The notes under the pieces: generated by a model
What the model was told of the DNA's origin: nothing
Seen by the model: only the letters and a program-made list of their open reading frames with translations
Databases searched by the model: none
Translations under genes and position numbers: made by a program
Shown: piece after piece, positions 25,987 through 34,037 of the stretch
Layout of the letters: each line of letters begins with the position of its first letter
How positions within the stretch are numbered: position 1 is the stretch's first letter
IMG/VR virus record: IMGVR_UViG_3300033144_003744
Coordinates: 1 to 64,000 of that record
Origin: a virus
DNA: 64,000 nucleotides
Reading direction: 5' to 3' (one strand)

Positions 25987-26361
25987 ATGATTAGATGTAA
26001 TTTCTGCCAAAATAGTTACGAAGAATGTGAAATTGATAACCTTTTTCTCGACTTTTCTACTTCTAATAATGATCCTTCTAATATGGTTAGAGCCTGTATG
26101 AATTGTATAAAGGCATTCAAATTGAAGAGAGCTATTACGGCTATTAAAGCATTAAGAGAACTCGGATTTATCACTGATAATAAAGCAGAATGGAGATATA
26201 ACAACAAACTAGTTCGTAGTGAGCTTACTAATGTTCAAGAATTAAAAGTTATAAATTCTCAATTAGAACAACAGGTTCATGATTTAGAAAATTATATCTC
26301 CATGCTTGAAAAACATGATTTTAAAATACCACAACTATCTACAAAAATAACCGGTGTTTAG
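25987..26361 (+). CDS. Zinc-finger coiled-coil protein (124 aa)
   Basis: MIRCNFCQNSYEECEID and VRACMNCIKAF provide two CxxC pairs, followed by a helical region ending in a leucine-zipper-like coiled coil (VINSQLEQQVHDLENYISML). The longer frame upstream runs into the intergenic relic; this start was chosen because a TATA box lies 28 bp before it. A DNA-binding regulator is plausible. First gene of a short plus-strand operon. Confidence 0.6.
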   Translation: MIRCNFCQNSYEECEIDNLFLDFSTSNNDPSNMVRACMNCIKAFKLKRAITAIKALRELGFITDNKAEWRYNNKLVRSELTNVQELKVINSQLEQQVHDLENYISMLEKHDFKIPQLSTKITGV

Positions 26362-26362
26362 A

Positions 26363-26938
26363 ATGAAAACAAAATCATTTACATTATTTAGTTGTGTAAA
26401 AAATAATAATTATGTAAGTGTTGTTATTTCAATTAAAGAAAATGGGACATTTGCTAGTAAAAATTCAATTAAATTTACAAATTATAAGGGTAAAAAAGAA
26501 TATGATAAACAATATAGATTAAATAATGCACACAAAAGAAAACAATATTATAATAATAATAGAAAAATAATATTAAATAATAAAATAAAATATTATAAAA
26601 TTAATAAAGAAAAAATACTAAATAATGCTAAAAAATACTATATAAATAATAAAGAAAAAATACTTGAAAGGGCAAAACAATATTATAAAAGTACTCCAAA
26701 TAAACATAAATTGTGGGCAAGAAGAAAAAATGCAAAACGTAAAGGATGGGGTATAAATCCAATAAATGAACCATTTGAAAATTGTCATTTTCATCATTTA
26801 CATATAAATGGAGATCATAGTATAGGCATTTATATTCCAATGGATTTACATAAAGGTATATATCATAGTTATAAAAATGAAGAGAGTATGGAAAAGATTA
26901 ATAAAATAGCAATGGATTGGTATGATTTAAATGAGTAA
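26363..26938 (+). CDS. Putative nuclease, HH/LHxSxxH family
   Basis: 191 residues. The long basic middle region has repeats of YYxxNKEKIL(N/E)xAKxYY type. The C-terminus is FENCHFHHLHINGD, IYIPMDLHKGIYHSYKN, MEKINKIAMDWY. The same C-terminal domain closes five other genes in the window. The likely His-based active site and phage setting suggest a homing-type endonuclease. It lies between the zinc-finger protein and the mini-TFB. Confidence 0.6.
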   Translation: MKTKSFTLFSCVKNNNYVSVVISIKENGTFASKNSIKFTNYKGKKEYDKQYRLNNAHKRKQYYNNNRKIILNNKIKYYKINKEKILNNAKKYYINNKEKILERAKQYYKSTPNKHKLWARRKNAKRKGWGINPINEPFENCHFHHLHINGDHSIGIYIPMDLHKGIYHSYKNEESMEKINKIAMDWYDLNE

Positions 26939-27203
26939 ATATAAACAACTAGTAGGAACATGTCCAGAATGTTCTGAAACAACGATGTTCGACGAGAGAT
27001 CAGAAATAATATGTCAGGGCTGTGGACTGGTTATATTCCGACCAGGAAATGATCAGGTAGCTGTATATGTGGGTAACAATACCCCTTTAGTATATGAAAA
27101 AGAAGATTTTAAAATTCCGCATAATATGCATATCTCATCCGTAGCTGAGAGAATAGGATTAGCGATGATTGAACTAAAATATAATAGGGCTGATTTATTC
27201 TAA
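26931..27203 (+). CDS. TFB (TFIIB)-like zinc-ribbon protein, truncated family form
   Basis: 90 residues. CPECSETTMFDERSEIICQG followed by CGLVI matches the N-terminal zinc ribbon of archaeal transcription factor B, the part that touches RNA polymerase. The cyclin-fold domains that bind TBP and BRE DNA are absent; the remaining ~55 residues look beta-rich then helical. It could compete with host TFB for polymerase or act as a viral initiation factor. It overlaps the preceding gene by 8 bases and converges with the next one. Confidence 0.7.
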   Translation: MSKYKQLVGTCPECSETTMFDERSEIICQGCGLVIFRPGNDQVAVYVGNNTPLVYEKEDFKIPHNMHISSVAERIGLAMIELKYNRADLF

Positions 27204-27391
27204 TCAACCCACTCGTATCCCATTATTTTATCTGTAAATTTTAATAATAAACAAAACTCATATTGGTATACTAGAAAATTATCATATATTTCTAAATGTT
27301 CTATTTTATTATCTTCTAATATTATACACCCAATAGGAATATCATCTATTACAATCTCTTCTCTTTTTCTCTCTATTATTTTAGTATCCAT
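27200..27391 (-). CDS. Hypothetical protein (63 aa)
   Basis: Starts MDTKIIERKREEIVIDDIPI and is beta-rich. Its end overlaps the convergent TFB-like gene by 4 bases. Function unknown. Confidence 0.45.
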   Translation of the reverse strand: MDTKIIERKREEIVIDDIPIGCIILEDNKIEHLEIYDNFLVYQYEFCLLLKFTDKIMGYEWVD

Positions 27392-27788
27392 TATTTGCAC
27401 ACTTCATATCATTCTTAATTTTCTTTATTTTATTTATACCCTCAATATGATGATGCTGTTCACATGATATTTCTTCTACAATTCTTTCAAATTGTTTAAA
27501 TTGAAATTTTCTACTTCCAGAACAGAACCCATTATAATTTGTAATAAATTCATTAAATCTTAATATATTATTGAGTCCATTAATAATCAATTTATTATCC
27601 TTTACTTTAGATTTTATATCTAGACCTTGTAAGGTCTTAACAATATCAGATATTAATTCTTCTTCTTTTGATACTAGAATGAAACCAATTCCGACTGCAT
27701 GGCCAGAACCGTATTTTTCATTCTTAGTAATATTTACTTGAAAGGAACCTGCTATTTCTATAAGTCCCAATAGCCTAATCGGTTCCAT
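27381..27788 (-). CDS. LAGLIDADG-type homing endonuclease-like protein, single domain
   Basis: 135 residues. LLGLIEIAGSFQV replaces the usual LAGLIDADGSF, so the catalytic acid is shifted to glutamate and the motif looks worn. The rest (FCSGSRKFQFKQFERIVEEI, HHHIEGINKIKKIKNDM) is normal for the fold. It overlaps the 3' end of the JAB gene by 14 bases. It may be a decaying or repurposed homing enzyme. Confidence 0.65.
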   Translation of the reverse strand: MEPIRLLGLIEIAGSFQVNITKNEKYGSGHAVGIGFILVSKEEELISDIVKTLQGLDIKSKVKDNKLIINGLNNILRFNEFITNYNGFCSGSRKFQFKQFERIVEEISCEQHHHIEGINKIKKIKNDMKCANNGY

Positions 27789-28371
27789 AGTACTTCTCCA
27801 TTATCAAGTTCTGCATATTTTCTGGACTATTAAGAAAATCATTACTATCTTGTACCTCATCCCACAAAGAATCTGTACCATTTTCTGGTTTAACAGATTC
27901 TACTTTCATTTGTTCCTTTGGAACTATAATATTATCATACTTATCTAGAGAATCAATTACATTAATACTAGCATTGATCCTACAGCCACAAGGTGTTGTT
28001 ACCCTAGCATTACTATCTGTGTACTGACCATCACATATTAGAAGGCAGTAGTCTCTGTTGTTAAGTAATGTATTCCTATCCGGTCCAGAAAATGTCCTAC
28101 ATCCATTTGGATGTGAATGTATTAGGCAATTAAATTTTAATGGTATTACTTCGTTAAAACGTACTTGAACTGAAGTGTTTTCCTGATCTGGTATGTATAA
28201 ATCTACTAATTCGTTATCTTCAACAATGCCATAAATTGCTATCTCAATTCCGTGTCGTAACCCATAACGATAAACATCAAAGATTTCTTTATCTAATTCT
28301 TCTGGTATAAATAATTCATACTCTTGATGTGGGCAGTTATCATGTATGTTTTCTTCTAATTTCCAAGTCAT
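27775..28371 (-). CDS. JAB/MPN (JAMM) metalloprotease, deubiquitinase-like
   Basis: 198 residues. The zinc-protease signature is complete: Glu43 in GIEIAIYG, His85 and His87 in LIHSHPNG, Ser95 and Asp98 in TFSGPD. JAMM proteases of prokaryotic ubiquitin-like systems trim the modifier C-terminus or remove it from targets. The gene overlaps the E1-like gene (TAATG), so both are expressed together. It is last of the four-gene Ubl, E2-like, E1, JAB series. Confidence 0.85.
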   Translation of the reverse strand: MTWKLEENIHDNCPHQEYELFIPEELDKEIFDVYRYGLRHGIEIAIYGIVEDNELVDLYIPDQENTSVQVRFNEVIPLKFNCLIHSHPNGCRTFSGPDRNTLLNNRDYCLLICDGQYTDSNARVTTPCGCRINASINVIDSLDKYDNIIVPKEQMKVESVKPENGTDSLWDEVQDSNDFLNSPENMQNLIMEKYYGTD

Positions 28372-28961
28372 TATTTTATCCTCCTGATATCAAATGAAAC
28401 ACTTACTTTTTCTTCTGTTCCTGATGTAACTAAACCCATAGCGTGTGCAGCTACCATTGTTACTGTGGGAGCACATATTCCAGTGTATGAACTTACATCA
28501 CTGATGTTCCAGGTTGTAGATTTGGGAATCTTATTTGTAATACTATATCTTGTCTCATTAGCCCCAAGTGTCCAGATTGGCTTCTTATCAGCATGTTGCT
28601 GTATAGGTACTTTCATGGGATAATCTATACAATTCATTATTATTCCATTCATCTGAAACACATCATCTGGGTCTTCTATAAATGGATGTTCTATAACTTT
28701 CAATGATCTAAACCTTCTCAATGCTTCTGAACATAATTTAGTCTTCTCTTCTCCTTCTGACCATGCAGGATATGGTAGACGATTCCTATTGTGGTACTCT
28801 AAGGTGTCTCTATCATAAATATGAATCTTGGGTACACCTAAAAGAGCAGCATTATATGCAACCCAGGTTCCTACTCCACCAACTCCCAGTATGTGAATCT
28901 CTTCTGGAATAAAAAGATTCATTGATTCTTGACGATTATACACTCCAAGTTTTTCGCTCAT
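28371..28961 (-). CDS. ThiF/E1-like ubiquitin-activating adenylyltransferase
   Basis: 196 residues. The ATP-binding loop is GVGGVGTW (from about residue 26), followed by IYDRDTLEYHNRNRL, which holds the Asp and the Asn/Arg pair of the E1 superfamily. YTGICAPTVTMVAAHAMG near the C-terminus matches the ThiF/MoeB crossover region with one Cys. It would adenylate the C-terminus of a ubiquitin-like protein. Start at 28961 follows GAGGTGTGTCAC; it overlaps the E2-like gene by 26 bases. Confidence 0.85.
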   Translation of the reverse strand: MSEKLGVYNRQESMNLFIPEEIHILGVGGVGTWVAYNAALLGVPKIHIYDRDTLEYHNRNRLPYPAWSEGEEKTKLCSEALRRFRSLKVIEHPFIEDPDDVFQMNGIIMNCIDYPMKVPIQQHADKKPIWTLGANETRYSITNKIPKSTTWNISDVSSYTGICAPTVTMVAAHAMGLVTSGTEEKVSVSFDIRRIK

Positions 28962-29619
28962 GTGACACACCTCTCTCTTCTTGTGATTTGATTATTTTTC
29001 GTACTTGATTCTGTAATGTTCTGTATGGATATTGTCTATGATACGGTGAATCTAAATTTGCAATACTTACATGTTGTTTTATCCTAGACACCATAAACTC
29101 ATCCACTTTATCTATGTTTAAATTACCAGTACATAATGATCCACAATCAGTACCATCTTGATGAATGTAATTATGAAGTTCCCCATAATATCTAACTGCA
29201 TTACCAGATTCTTTATCAACAGTTATTTTTATAAGACCATGTACATATATTTTTTTAAGATCATCTGGAATAGAATACTTTGTTCCATAACGAACTATAG
29301 TTTTTATTTGTTCATAAATATAAACACTATACTCAATATATCCTTCTGTGATAATATATGGTATTGTTGAATCTTCCATGTTTACAATATGTTCACTGGA
29401 GTTTTTTATATTGTTTAGTTCATATTTCTTTTCATTAATTTTATTATCTAACTTATTAATTTCACTTCCTTGATTCTGCAAAAATACATTAATGGTTCTA
29501 TTTAAGTTAGATATATCAGCTAATTCTGTTCTAAATCCATCAATAAAATTAATAAATTTACTCCTTCTATCTTCAATAGAATTCATAAAATTTACAATAT
29601 CAGTATCTATTCCATTCAT
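28936..29619 (-). CDS. E2-like (ubiquitin-conjugating-like) protein with coiled-coil N-terminus
   Basis: 227 residues. Residues 30-75 form a predicted coiled coil (SEINKLDNKINEKKYELNNI). The second half has YVHGLIKITVD and GELHNYIHQDGTDCGSLC, with Cys159 and Cys163 near a His/Asn, resembling the PxxHN...G..C pattern of prokaryotic E2 families such as those in PRTRC operons. The E2 call depends on this motif and on its place between an E1 and a Ubl candidate. A plain scaffold protein is the alternative. Confidence 0.55.
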   Translation of the reverse strand: MNGIDTDIVNFMNSIEDRRSKFINFIDGFRTELADISNLNRTINVFLQNQGSEINKLDNKINEKKYELNNIKNSSEHIVNMEDSTIPYIITEGYIEYSVYIYEQIKTIVRYGTKYSIPDDLKKIYVHGLIKITVDKESGNAVRYYGELHNYIHQDGTDCGSLCTGNLNIDKVDEFMVSRIKQHVSIANLDSPYHRQYPYRTLQNQVRKIIKSQEERGVSHERKTWSV

Positions 29620-29653
29620 AATCTATCCTCCCGTTAAAAAATATATTGGGTGA

Positions 29654-29881
29654 TTAAACCCAACTAGGCTTCTCTGATGTTTCAATTACAATTTCATACC
29701 AATCTGTACCAAGATCTCTAGCTTCATCTTTATCTAATTCGTCCCCATCTATATATACATCAAAACTATTAATACAATTAGCCTTTGCTATATCATATAT
29801 TGTTTCATATGCTGTCTTGTCATCAAAATCTGTTCCCGTTATAATTCCATTTACTGTTACTTTCTTAAAATCTATTTCCAT
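29654..29881 (-). CDS. Candidate ubiquitin-like modifier (beta-grasp-like, 75 aa)
   Basis: The size and order of elements suit a beta-grasp protein: strand KVTVNGIITG, helix TAYETIYDIAKAN, strand FDVYIDGDEL, strand WYEIVIE. It ends SEKPSWV rather than in Gly-Gly, so a JAB-type protease would have to process it, or it is not the modifier. It is first in the cassette and separated from the E2-like gene by 34 bases. Preceded by AAAGGAGCAT. Confidence 0.5.
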   Translation of the reverse strand: MEIDFKKVTVNGIITGTDFDDKTAYETIYDIAKANCINSFDVYIDGDELDKDEARDLGTDWYEIVIETSEKPSWV

Positions 29882-29903
29882 TTACTTATGCTCCTTTAAT
29901 TAG

Positions 29904-29997
29904 GGATAATTCCCAAGGGTAGGCATGGAGTTGCACCATGCTAACTCTACTCTACCTATATGCGACTGATTATATTTAAGTCTTGGGTTAATTATCC
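29904..29997. ncRNA. Long nested hairpin, candidate structured leader of the ubiquitin-like operon
   Basis: Stacked inverted repeats: GGATAATT/AATTATCC outside, then CCCAAG/CTTGGG, then GGTAG/CTACC, then GCATGG/CCATGC closing a 7-nt loop. The left arms run 29904-29928; the right arms lie at 29936-29941, 29952-29956, 29982-29987 and 29990-29997. On the minus strand it would form in the RNA just before the Ubl candidate, its outer arm overlapping the stop codon of the gene upstream. It could be a cis-regulatory RNA, a terminator/antiterminator or a stable small RNA. It does not fold as a tRNA. Confidence 0.6.
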
Positions 29998-30366
29998 AAC
30001 TACTTCATGACTAACAGATTCACCATTAACTAAAACTTCAACCTTTGGTACATCTGTCATGTCTAATACACTAGCATATCTTGTTTCCCAGAAAATTATG
30101 GTACTATTTATAAAATGTTGATTATCACTTTCAATAATCAAAACATCTCCATCATATGTTGACCATCTGTTTGTGGCTTTATACCTTTTCTGAAAGTGGG
30201 TTTCAATTTTATTACCATATCCATCTGTCCAAGAATTATTATACCAATCTGTAAATCCATGTCTTGTTCTTATTTCCTTAAAACCATTCTTGTTCTTATG
30301 ATATAAATTTTGAGGTATCATTACTAACAATTTATGTGTTATTTCTGTGTCTATTTCTAAAATCAT
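29992..30366 (-). CDS. Hypothetical protein (124 aa)
   Basis: MILEIDTEITHKLLVMIPQN, aromatic middle (DWYNNSWTDGYGN), beta-rich end. It lies upstream of the ubiquitin-like cassette and might be co-transcribed through the structured leader. Function unknown. Confidence 0.5.
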   Translation of the reverse strand: MILEIDTEITHKLLVMIPQNLYHKNKNGFKEIRTRHGFTDWYNNSWTDGYGNKIETHFQKRYKATNRWSTYDGDVLIIESDNQHFINSTIIFWETRYASVLDMTDVPKVEVLVNGESVSHEVVG

Positions 30367-30370
30367 ATTC

Positions 30371-30541
30371 TTATTCTCCTTCCCTTATATTATTCTTTTT
30401 ACATGTAACTATTAAATATGCAACCCATATTAATATTATTTGTTCAATAGCACTACCTAAATGTATTAGATAATTAGCGAATATTACTAAAAATATTACT
30501 AATGTAAATTCTACTATAATCTGTATTATTTTATTAATCAT
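30371..30541 (-). CDS. Small membrane protein (56 aa)
   Basis: Hydrophobic segment IIVEFTLVIFLVIFANYLI and a second at IILIWVAYLIVT, with a charged tail. Start chosen behind GGAGGATATAGT. Function unknown. Confidence 0.5.
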   Translation of the reverse strand: MINKIIQIIVEFTLVIFLVIFANYLIHLGSAIEQIILIWVAYLIVTCKKNNIREGE

Positions 30542-30555
30542 ACTATATCCTCCGT

Positions 30556-30654
30556 TTATCCTATAAAACATTTTATCAAAATTGCCATAATTATAGTCAT
30601 AACCACGGCAAAAGTTACAAATTTATTTGATGCTGGTTGTGATAAATATTTCAT
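30556..30654 (-). CDS. Tiny membrane protein (32 aa)
   Basis: One TM segment, FVTFAVVMTIIMAILI, after MKYLSQPASNK. Preceded by AGAGGTTAAA. Function unknown. Confidence 0.4.
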   Translation of the reverse strand: MKYLSQPASNKFVTFAVVMTIIMAILIKCFIG

Positions 30655-30666
30655 TTTAACCTCTTT

Positions 30667-31197
30667 TTATTCTATTTTATTCCCTTTCTCTTGATTACAA
30701 TGTACACACATTGTTTGATAGTTGGACATTATATCCTTACCACCTTTACTCTTTGGGATTATGTGGTCTTTTGTCATCAGAACCTCTTTACCATCTTTAA
30801 GTGCATATAAATTAAAATGTGGTTTATCACTACCCGTAGATTCTATTGTAAAATATTGACCTTCAATGCCGCATTTAACACATACATGACTTCTAAAGAA
30901 TAATTTTAAATTATCTCTATTCATATTTATTGTATGTCCATTGAAATCTACTCTACATTCACCACACATGACTTTATCTAATACTTCATTTAAGGGGTAA
31001 ACTCCAATTCTACCCATGGGTTCATCCATTCTTCCAACAGATTTAAAACCCATGTTAAATCCACGGATAAACATATCTTTATCCTTTACTCTTGGTATTT
31101 GACCATAAGCTTTAATATATCCTTTCTCAAATTCTTTTAGAGCTTTAGTTCTTTTCTTCTTCTGTATGGTTCTAATATGTCCGCTACTTCTTTTCAT
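30667..31197 (-). CDS. HNH endonuclease (176 aa)
   Basis: A basic N-terminus (MKRSSGHIRTIQKKKRTK) precedes CGECRVDF and CVKCGIEG, then the HNH core MTKDHIIPKSKGGKD...NYQTMCVHCNQEKGN. It differs from the NUMOD3 and AP2 types in this window and resembles general phage HNH nucleases, so it may be a packaging or homing nuclease. Confidence 0.75.
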   Translation of the reverse strand: MKRSSGHIRTIQKKKRTKALKEFEKGYIKAYGQIPRVKDKDMFIRGFNMGFKSVGRMDEPMGRIGVYPLNEVLDKVMCGECRVDFNGHTINMNRDNLKLFFRSHVCVKCGIEGQYFTIESTGSDKPHFNLYALKDGKEVLMTKDHIIPKSKGGKDIMSNYQTMCVHCNQEKGNKIE

Positions 31198-31214
31198 GTT
31201 GTGTCCACCTTTGT

Positions 31215-31367
31215 TTAGTTATCTTCCCATAATGTCAAACACAAATCATCATAATCACTACCACCTGTTATTGTATATTCTATTCCATCCTTATTTATTT
31301 TAATAGATTTAAAAACATGGTCTACTATCTCTATACTTGTTATTTTGGCACCTATCAGTTTATTCAT
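31215..31367 (-). CDS. Small hypothetical protein (50 aa)
   Basis: MNKLIGAKITSIEIVDHVFK, then YTITGGSDYDDLCLTLWED: a beta-rich layout reminiscent of the small gene next to PCNA (17730). Function unknown. Confidence 0.45.
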   Translation of the reverse strand: MNKLIGAKITSIEIVDHVFKSIKINKDGIEYTITGGSDYDDLCLTLWEDN

Positions 31368-31381
31368 ATTTATACCCCTCT

Positions 31382-32938
31382 TTATTCTATATATTGTTCT
31401 ATCATACCAACTGTATCAATATCTTCTATTCCTTTGTCTGTTCTAAATCCCATAAACTGTGGGAATCTTAAACCTATTTCTCCAGATTCATTTCTCATAA
31501 CTTTCTCAGATTTTACTTCTATTATAATGGGATCTTCCCAACATTTATAGTCTTCTAAAGTTTCATATATTGGATTATTTATTATTCTTTCTGTAATCTG
31601 TCTAAGCTCAGAATGAGTAAATCCACCCCCACATTTACCAACAGATCTCAGGTTAACATTATCAAGTACAGCGATATTAAAGCTACTGAGCATGCTCAGT
31701 TTGTCTCCTGTACCAAATGTAGCTCCAGTTATAACAACATCAAATCTAAGTTCTGTGGGTTTATACTTATACCAATTTCCCCACTCACTTTTCCCCTGAC
31801 CACAATCATATGTGCCTATTGGATTCTTTATCATTACCCCTTCGTAACCAGCTTTTACACATTCTTTATGATATTTTAAAAGTTCATCCTCATTATTAAT
31901 GTATAACTTACCACCAGATAAACCACCACAAACATTAATAAGTGTCTGAGTTCTTTCTTCTTGTGATGCCATAGTCATATCTTCTGGTCCTAACATTAAA
32001 ACATCAAACAATCTAATAGTCACCGGATACTCATCAATATCATCATCAGTAACATCTTCTCTATTCATTCTATGTTGATACTTATTAAATGCCATTGGAC
32101 TACCATCAGGATTTACTCCATATATCTCACCATCGTAAATTCCAGGTTGTATATTCTCTTTCTTTAATAGTTCTACAATATCAGGAAAACTATCTGTCTT
32201 ATCCTTTAATGACCTTGAAAAAATCTGTATTTTACCATCTTCATGGACATGTACTTGTGCCCTGGAACCATCATATTTAGGTTCGGCTAAAACTGGATAC
32301 TCAATTCTATCCATATGTTTTGAAATATCCTTAGCAAGTTGTGGTTTTACAGGGATACCAATTACTAATTCATCAGGTCCACCATTAAGTATTCTAATAA
32401 TGTCTGTCATAGACTCATATTTTTTGTGTAGATTTGACACATATTTATTATCTTCATTATATATCTCAGCTAAAGACCAGGACAATACATTCATGCCTAT
32501 CCTTACTCTGAGTTTATTAAGAAGGATATTAATAAAATATTTCTTTTCAAGATCATTCATTATAACCAAATTATAATGTAATTCATATTCCTTTTGTTTT
32601 GTTTTAATGCCTAAATTTTTAAATAGTTTATATATGGTAATAAGTTGTAAATCTACACCACTATTACTATTAATATCTAATTCACCAGAAAACATATCAC
32701 CTAATGTTTCATATTTTTTAGACTTATCATAATCATAATATGTATCAATAACCTTTTGAACAGTTCTTTTACTATATCCCACAGCCTCATTTTCCAAGGG
32801 TTTGCCCAACATAAAATTGCAAGCAATAATCTGATCCTCTGGACTAAGATTAGAAAGATAATCTGCTATCTGTCCTCTGGCCTCCTTTGGATTTTTCATG
32901 TTTTCTAAAAGGTTGTATAGTGTTTTGAATTTATTCAT
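31382..32938 (-). CDS. lig: ATP-dependent DNA ligase, archaeal LigI type
   Basis: 518 residues, close to archaeal length, with the N-terminal DNA-binding domain kept. The adenylation lysine is in LAEPKYDGSRAQ (motif I); IQIFSRSLKDKT (Ia), YDGEIYG (III), EGVMIKN (IV) and WYKYKP (V) follow, then an OB domain ending in LRFPQF (motif VI-like). It would seal Okazaki fragments and probably interacts with PCNA. Confidence 0.93.
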   Translation of the reverse strand: MNKFKTLYNLLENMKNPKEARGQIADYLSNLSPEDQIIACNFMLGKPLENEAVGYSKRTVQKVIDTYYDYDKSKKYETLGDMFSGELDINSNSGVDLQLITIYKLFKNLGIKTKQKEYELHYNLVIMNDLEKKYFINILLNKLRVRIGMNVLSWSLAEIYNEDNKYVSNLHKKYESMTDIIRILNGGPDELVIGIPVKPQLAKDISKHMDRIEYPVLAEPKYDGSRAQVHVHEDGKIQIFSRSLKDKTDSFPDIVELLKKENIQPGIYDGEIYGVNPDGSPMAFNKYQHRMNREDVTDDDIDEYPVTIRLFDVLMLGPEDMTMASQEERTQTLINVCGGLSGGKLYINNEDELLKYHKECVKAGYEGVMIKNPIGTYDCGQGKSEWGNWYKYKPTELRFDVVITGATFGTGDKLSMLSSFNIAVLDNVNLRSVGKCGGGFTHSELRQITERIINNPIYETLEDYKCWEDPIIIEVKSEKVMRNESGEIGLRFPQFMGFRTDKGIEDIDTVGMIEQYIE

Positions 32939-33198
32939 TTGTTCACTTCCCTGAAATAATAATAACGATATATCGGATCTTCTGGATCTCTAATGGTTCC
33001 GATATAATTAGTATACAATCCCGCTGAAATATCCACATCATCACCATCAAGGGTGCTAACACAAAGGTCTTCAGTCTGTGCTCCAACTTCTCTATCCTCT
33101 GTATCTGGTTCAGTCACAAGCCAATAGTCAGAAGCTAAGAAGCCAATTTCTAATGGATTCAATCCAAATTTTTCTTCAATTTCTATTTCAGTTAACAT
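32935..33198 (-). CDS. Hypothetical protein, GF-x-xSDxWLV family (87 aa)
   Basis: Contains IGFLASDYWLVTEP and YIGTIRDPEDPIYRYYYFREVNK. A paralog with the same two segments lies at 33327-33509. Start chosen behind GGAGGATAAATA. It overlaps the DNA ligase start. Function unknown. Confidence 0.5.
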   Translation of the reverse strand: MLTEIEIEEKFGLNPLEIGFLASDYWLVTEPDTEDREVGAQTEDLCVSTLDGDDVDISAGLYTNYIGTIRDPEDPIYRYYYFREVNK

Positions 33199-33199
33199 A

Positions 33200-33334
33200 T
33201 TATTTATCCTCCATTTTATAATCAAGACACTTACTAGTATCATCTACTGTAATCAATTCCTTTATACATCTAAAATGTTTATTGAAAATACAATCTCCTG
33301 CTCCACATCCTTGTCTAGTTATTGTTTTATTCAT
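33200..33334 (-). CDS. Small Cys-rich protein (44 aa)
   Basis: TRQGCGAGDCIFNKHFRC with a later Cys (SKCLDY). It lies between the two paralogs of the GF-x-xSDxWLV family. Function unknown. Confidence 0.45.
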   Translation of the reverse strand: MNKTITRQGCGAGDCIFNKHFRCIKELITVDDTSKCLDYKMEDK

Positions 33335-33509
33335 GTTCATTCACCTTATAAAAGTAATAATACTGTCTATATATTTCATGATCTGGGTCTTGTATTGCAT
33401 TTATAAAATATTCATATACAGGGTAATCTTTAGTTATACTTTGTGGAATAACTAACCACCAATCTGAAATACAGAAGCCCATTTCTCTGAATCTAAAATT
33501 ATCATTCAT
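33327..33509 (-). CDS. Hypothetical protein, GF-x-xSDxWLV family (60 aa)
   Basis: MGFCISDWWLVIPQ and FINAIQDPDHEIYRQYYYF match the gene at 32935-33198 at both ends. Preceded by GAGGTAAATAAC. Function unknown. Confidence 0.5.
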   Translation of the reverse strand: MNDNFRFREMGFCISDWWLVIPQSITKDYPVYEYFINAIQDPDHEIYRQYYYFYKVNEHE

Positions 33510-33514
33510 GTTAT

Positions 33515-33682
33515 TTACCTCATTGCACAATGAAGTGCCCATTGATATCGCAAATCAATTGAAACTTTACCCAGTGATAATATTTCTACAATAGAATCAC
33601 CAATACCCATAAATCCACTTATAAACATATCTCTTTGTAAAATACCGGATTCATTATTAACTACGTGTATATTTATTTTCAT
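33515..33682 (-). CDS. Small hypothetical protein (55 aa)
   Basis: MKINIHVVNNESGILQRDMF with a small alpha/beta layout; ends WALHCAMR. Preceded by GAGGTAATAA. Function unknown. Confidence 0.45.
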   Translation of the reverse strand: MKINIHVVNNESGILQRDMFISGFMGIGDSIVEILSLGKVSIDLRYQWALHCAMR

Positions 33683-33694
33683 ATTATTACCTCT

Positions 33695-33979
33695 TTATTC
33701 TTTTATACCAAATTGGCTCACAAGATTGATTATAAACTCAGGAACGTGATCTATAAGTCCTCTCTCACGTACCCACAAGGCGATACATTCATACTTTGGA
33801 TACCTTGCTATATCTCTATAAATTTGTTGTCTCATTGTATCTAATATTTTAATTTCATTGTTTTCAATATAATTATTAATTACATCTATTTCCTTATTAG
33901 TAAATCTACCTTTATTTTTACTTAATTTATCCATTGCCTTTAACCAGCGGATATTGTTTATCAATTTTTCTTGATCCAT
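33695..33979 (-). CDS. Hypothetical helical protein (94 aa)
   Basis: MDQEKLINNIRWLKAMDKLS, all helix, mixed charge. Start after AAGGAGTTGAATAAC. Divergent from the RHH operon. Function unknown. Confidence 0.5.
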   Translation of the reverse strand: MDQEKLINNIRWLKAMDKLSKNKGRFTNKEIDVINNYIENNEIKILDTMRQQIYRDIARYPKYECIALWVRERGLIDHVPEFIINLVSQFGIKE

Positions 33980-34037
33980 GTTATTCAACTCCTTAACTAC
34001 TTATATGTTCTTATCTTACTTAATACTTATGTATTTT

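Noticed and set aside
29904-29997. Nested hairpin as a tRNA
   Set aside because: Stem lengths and loops do not form a cloverleaf, and no T-loop GTTC-type sequence is present.
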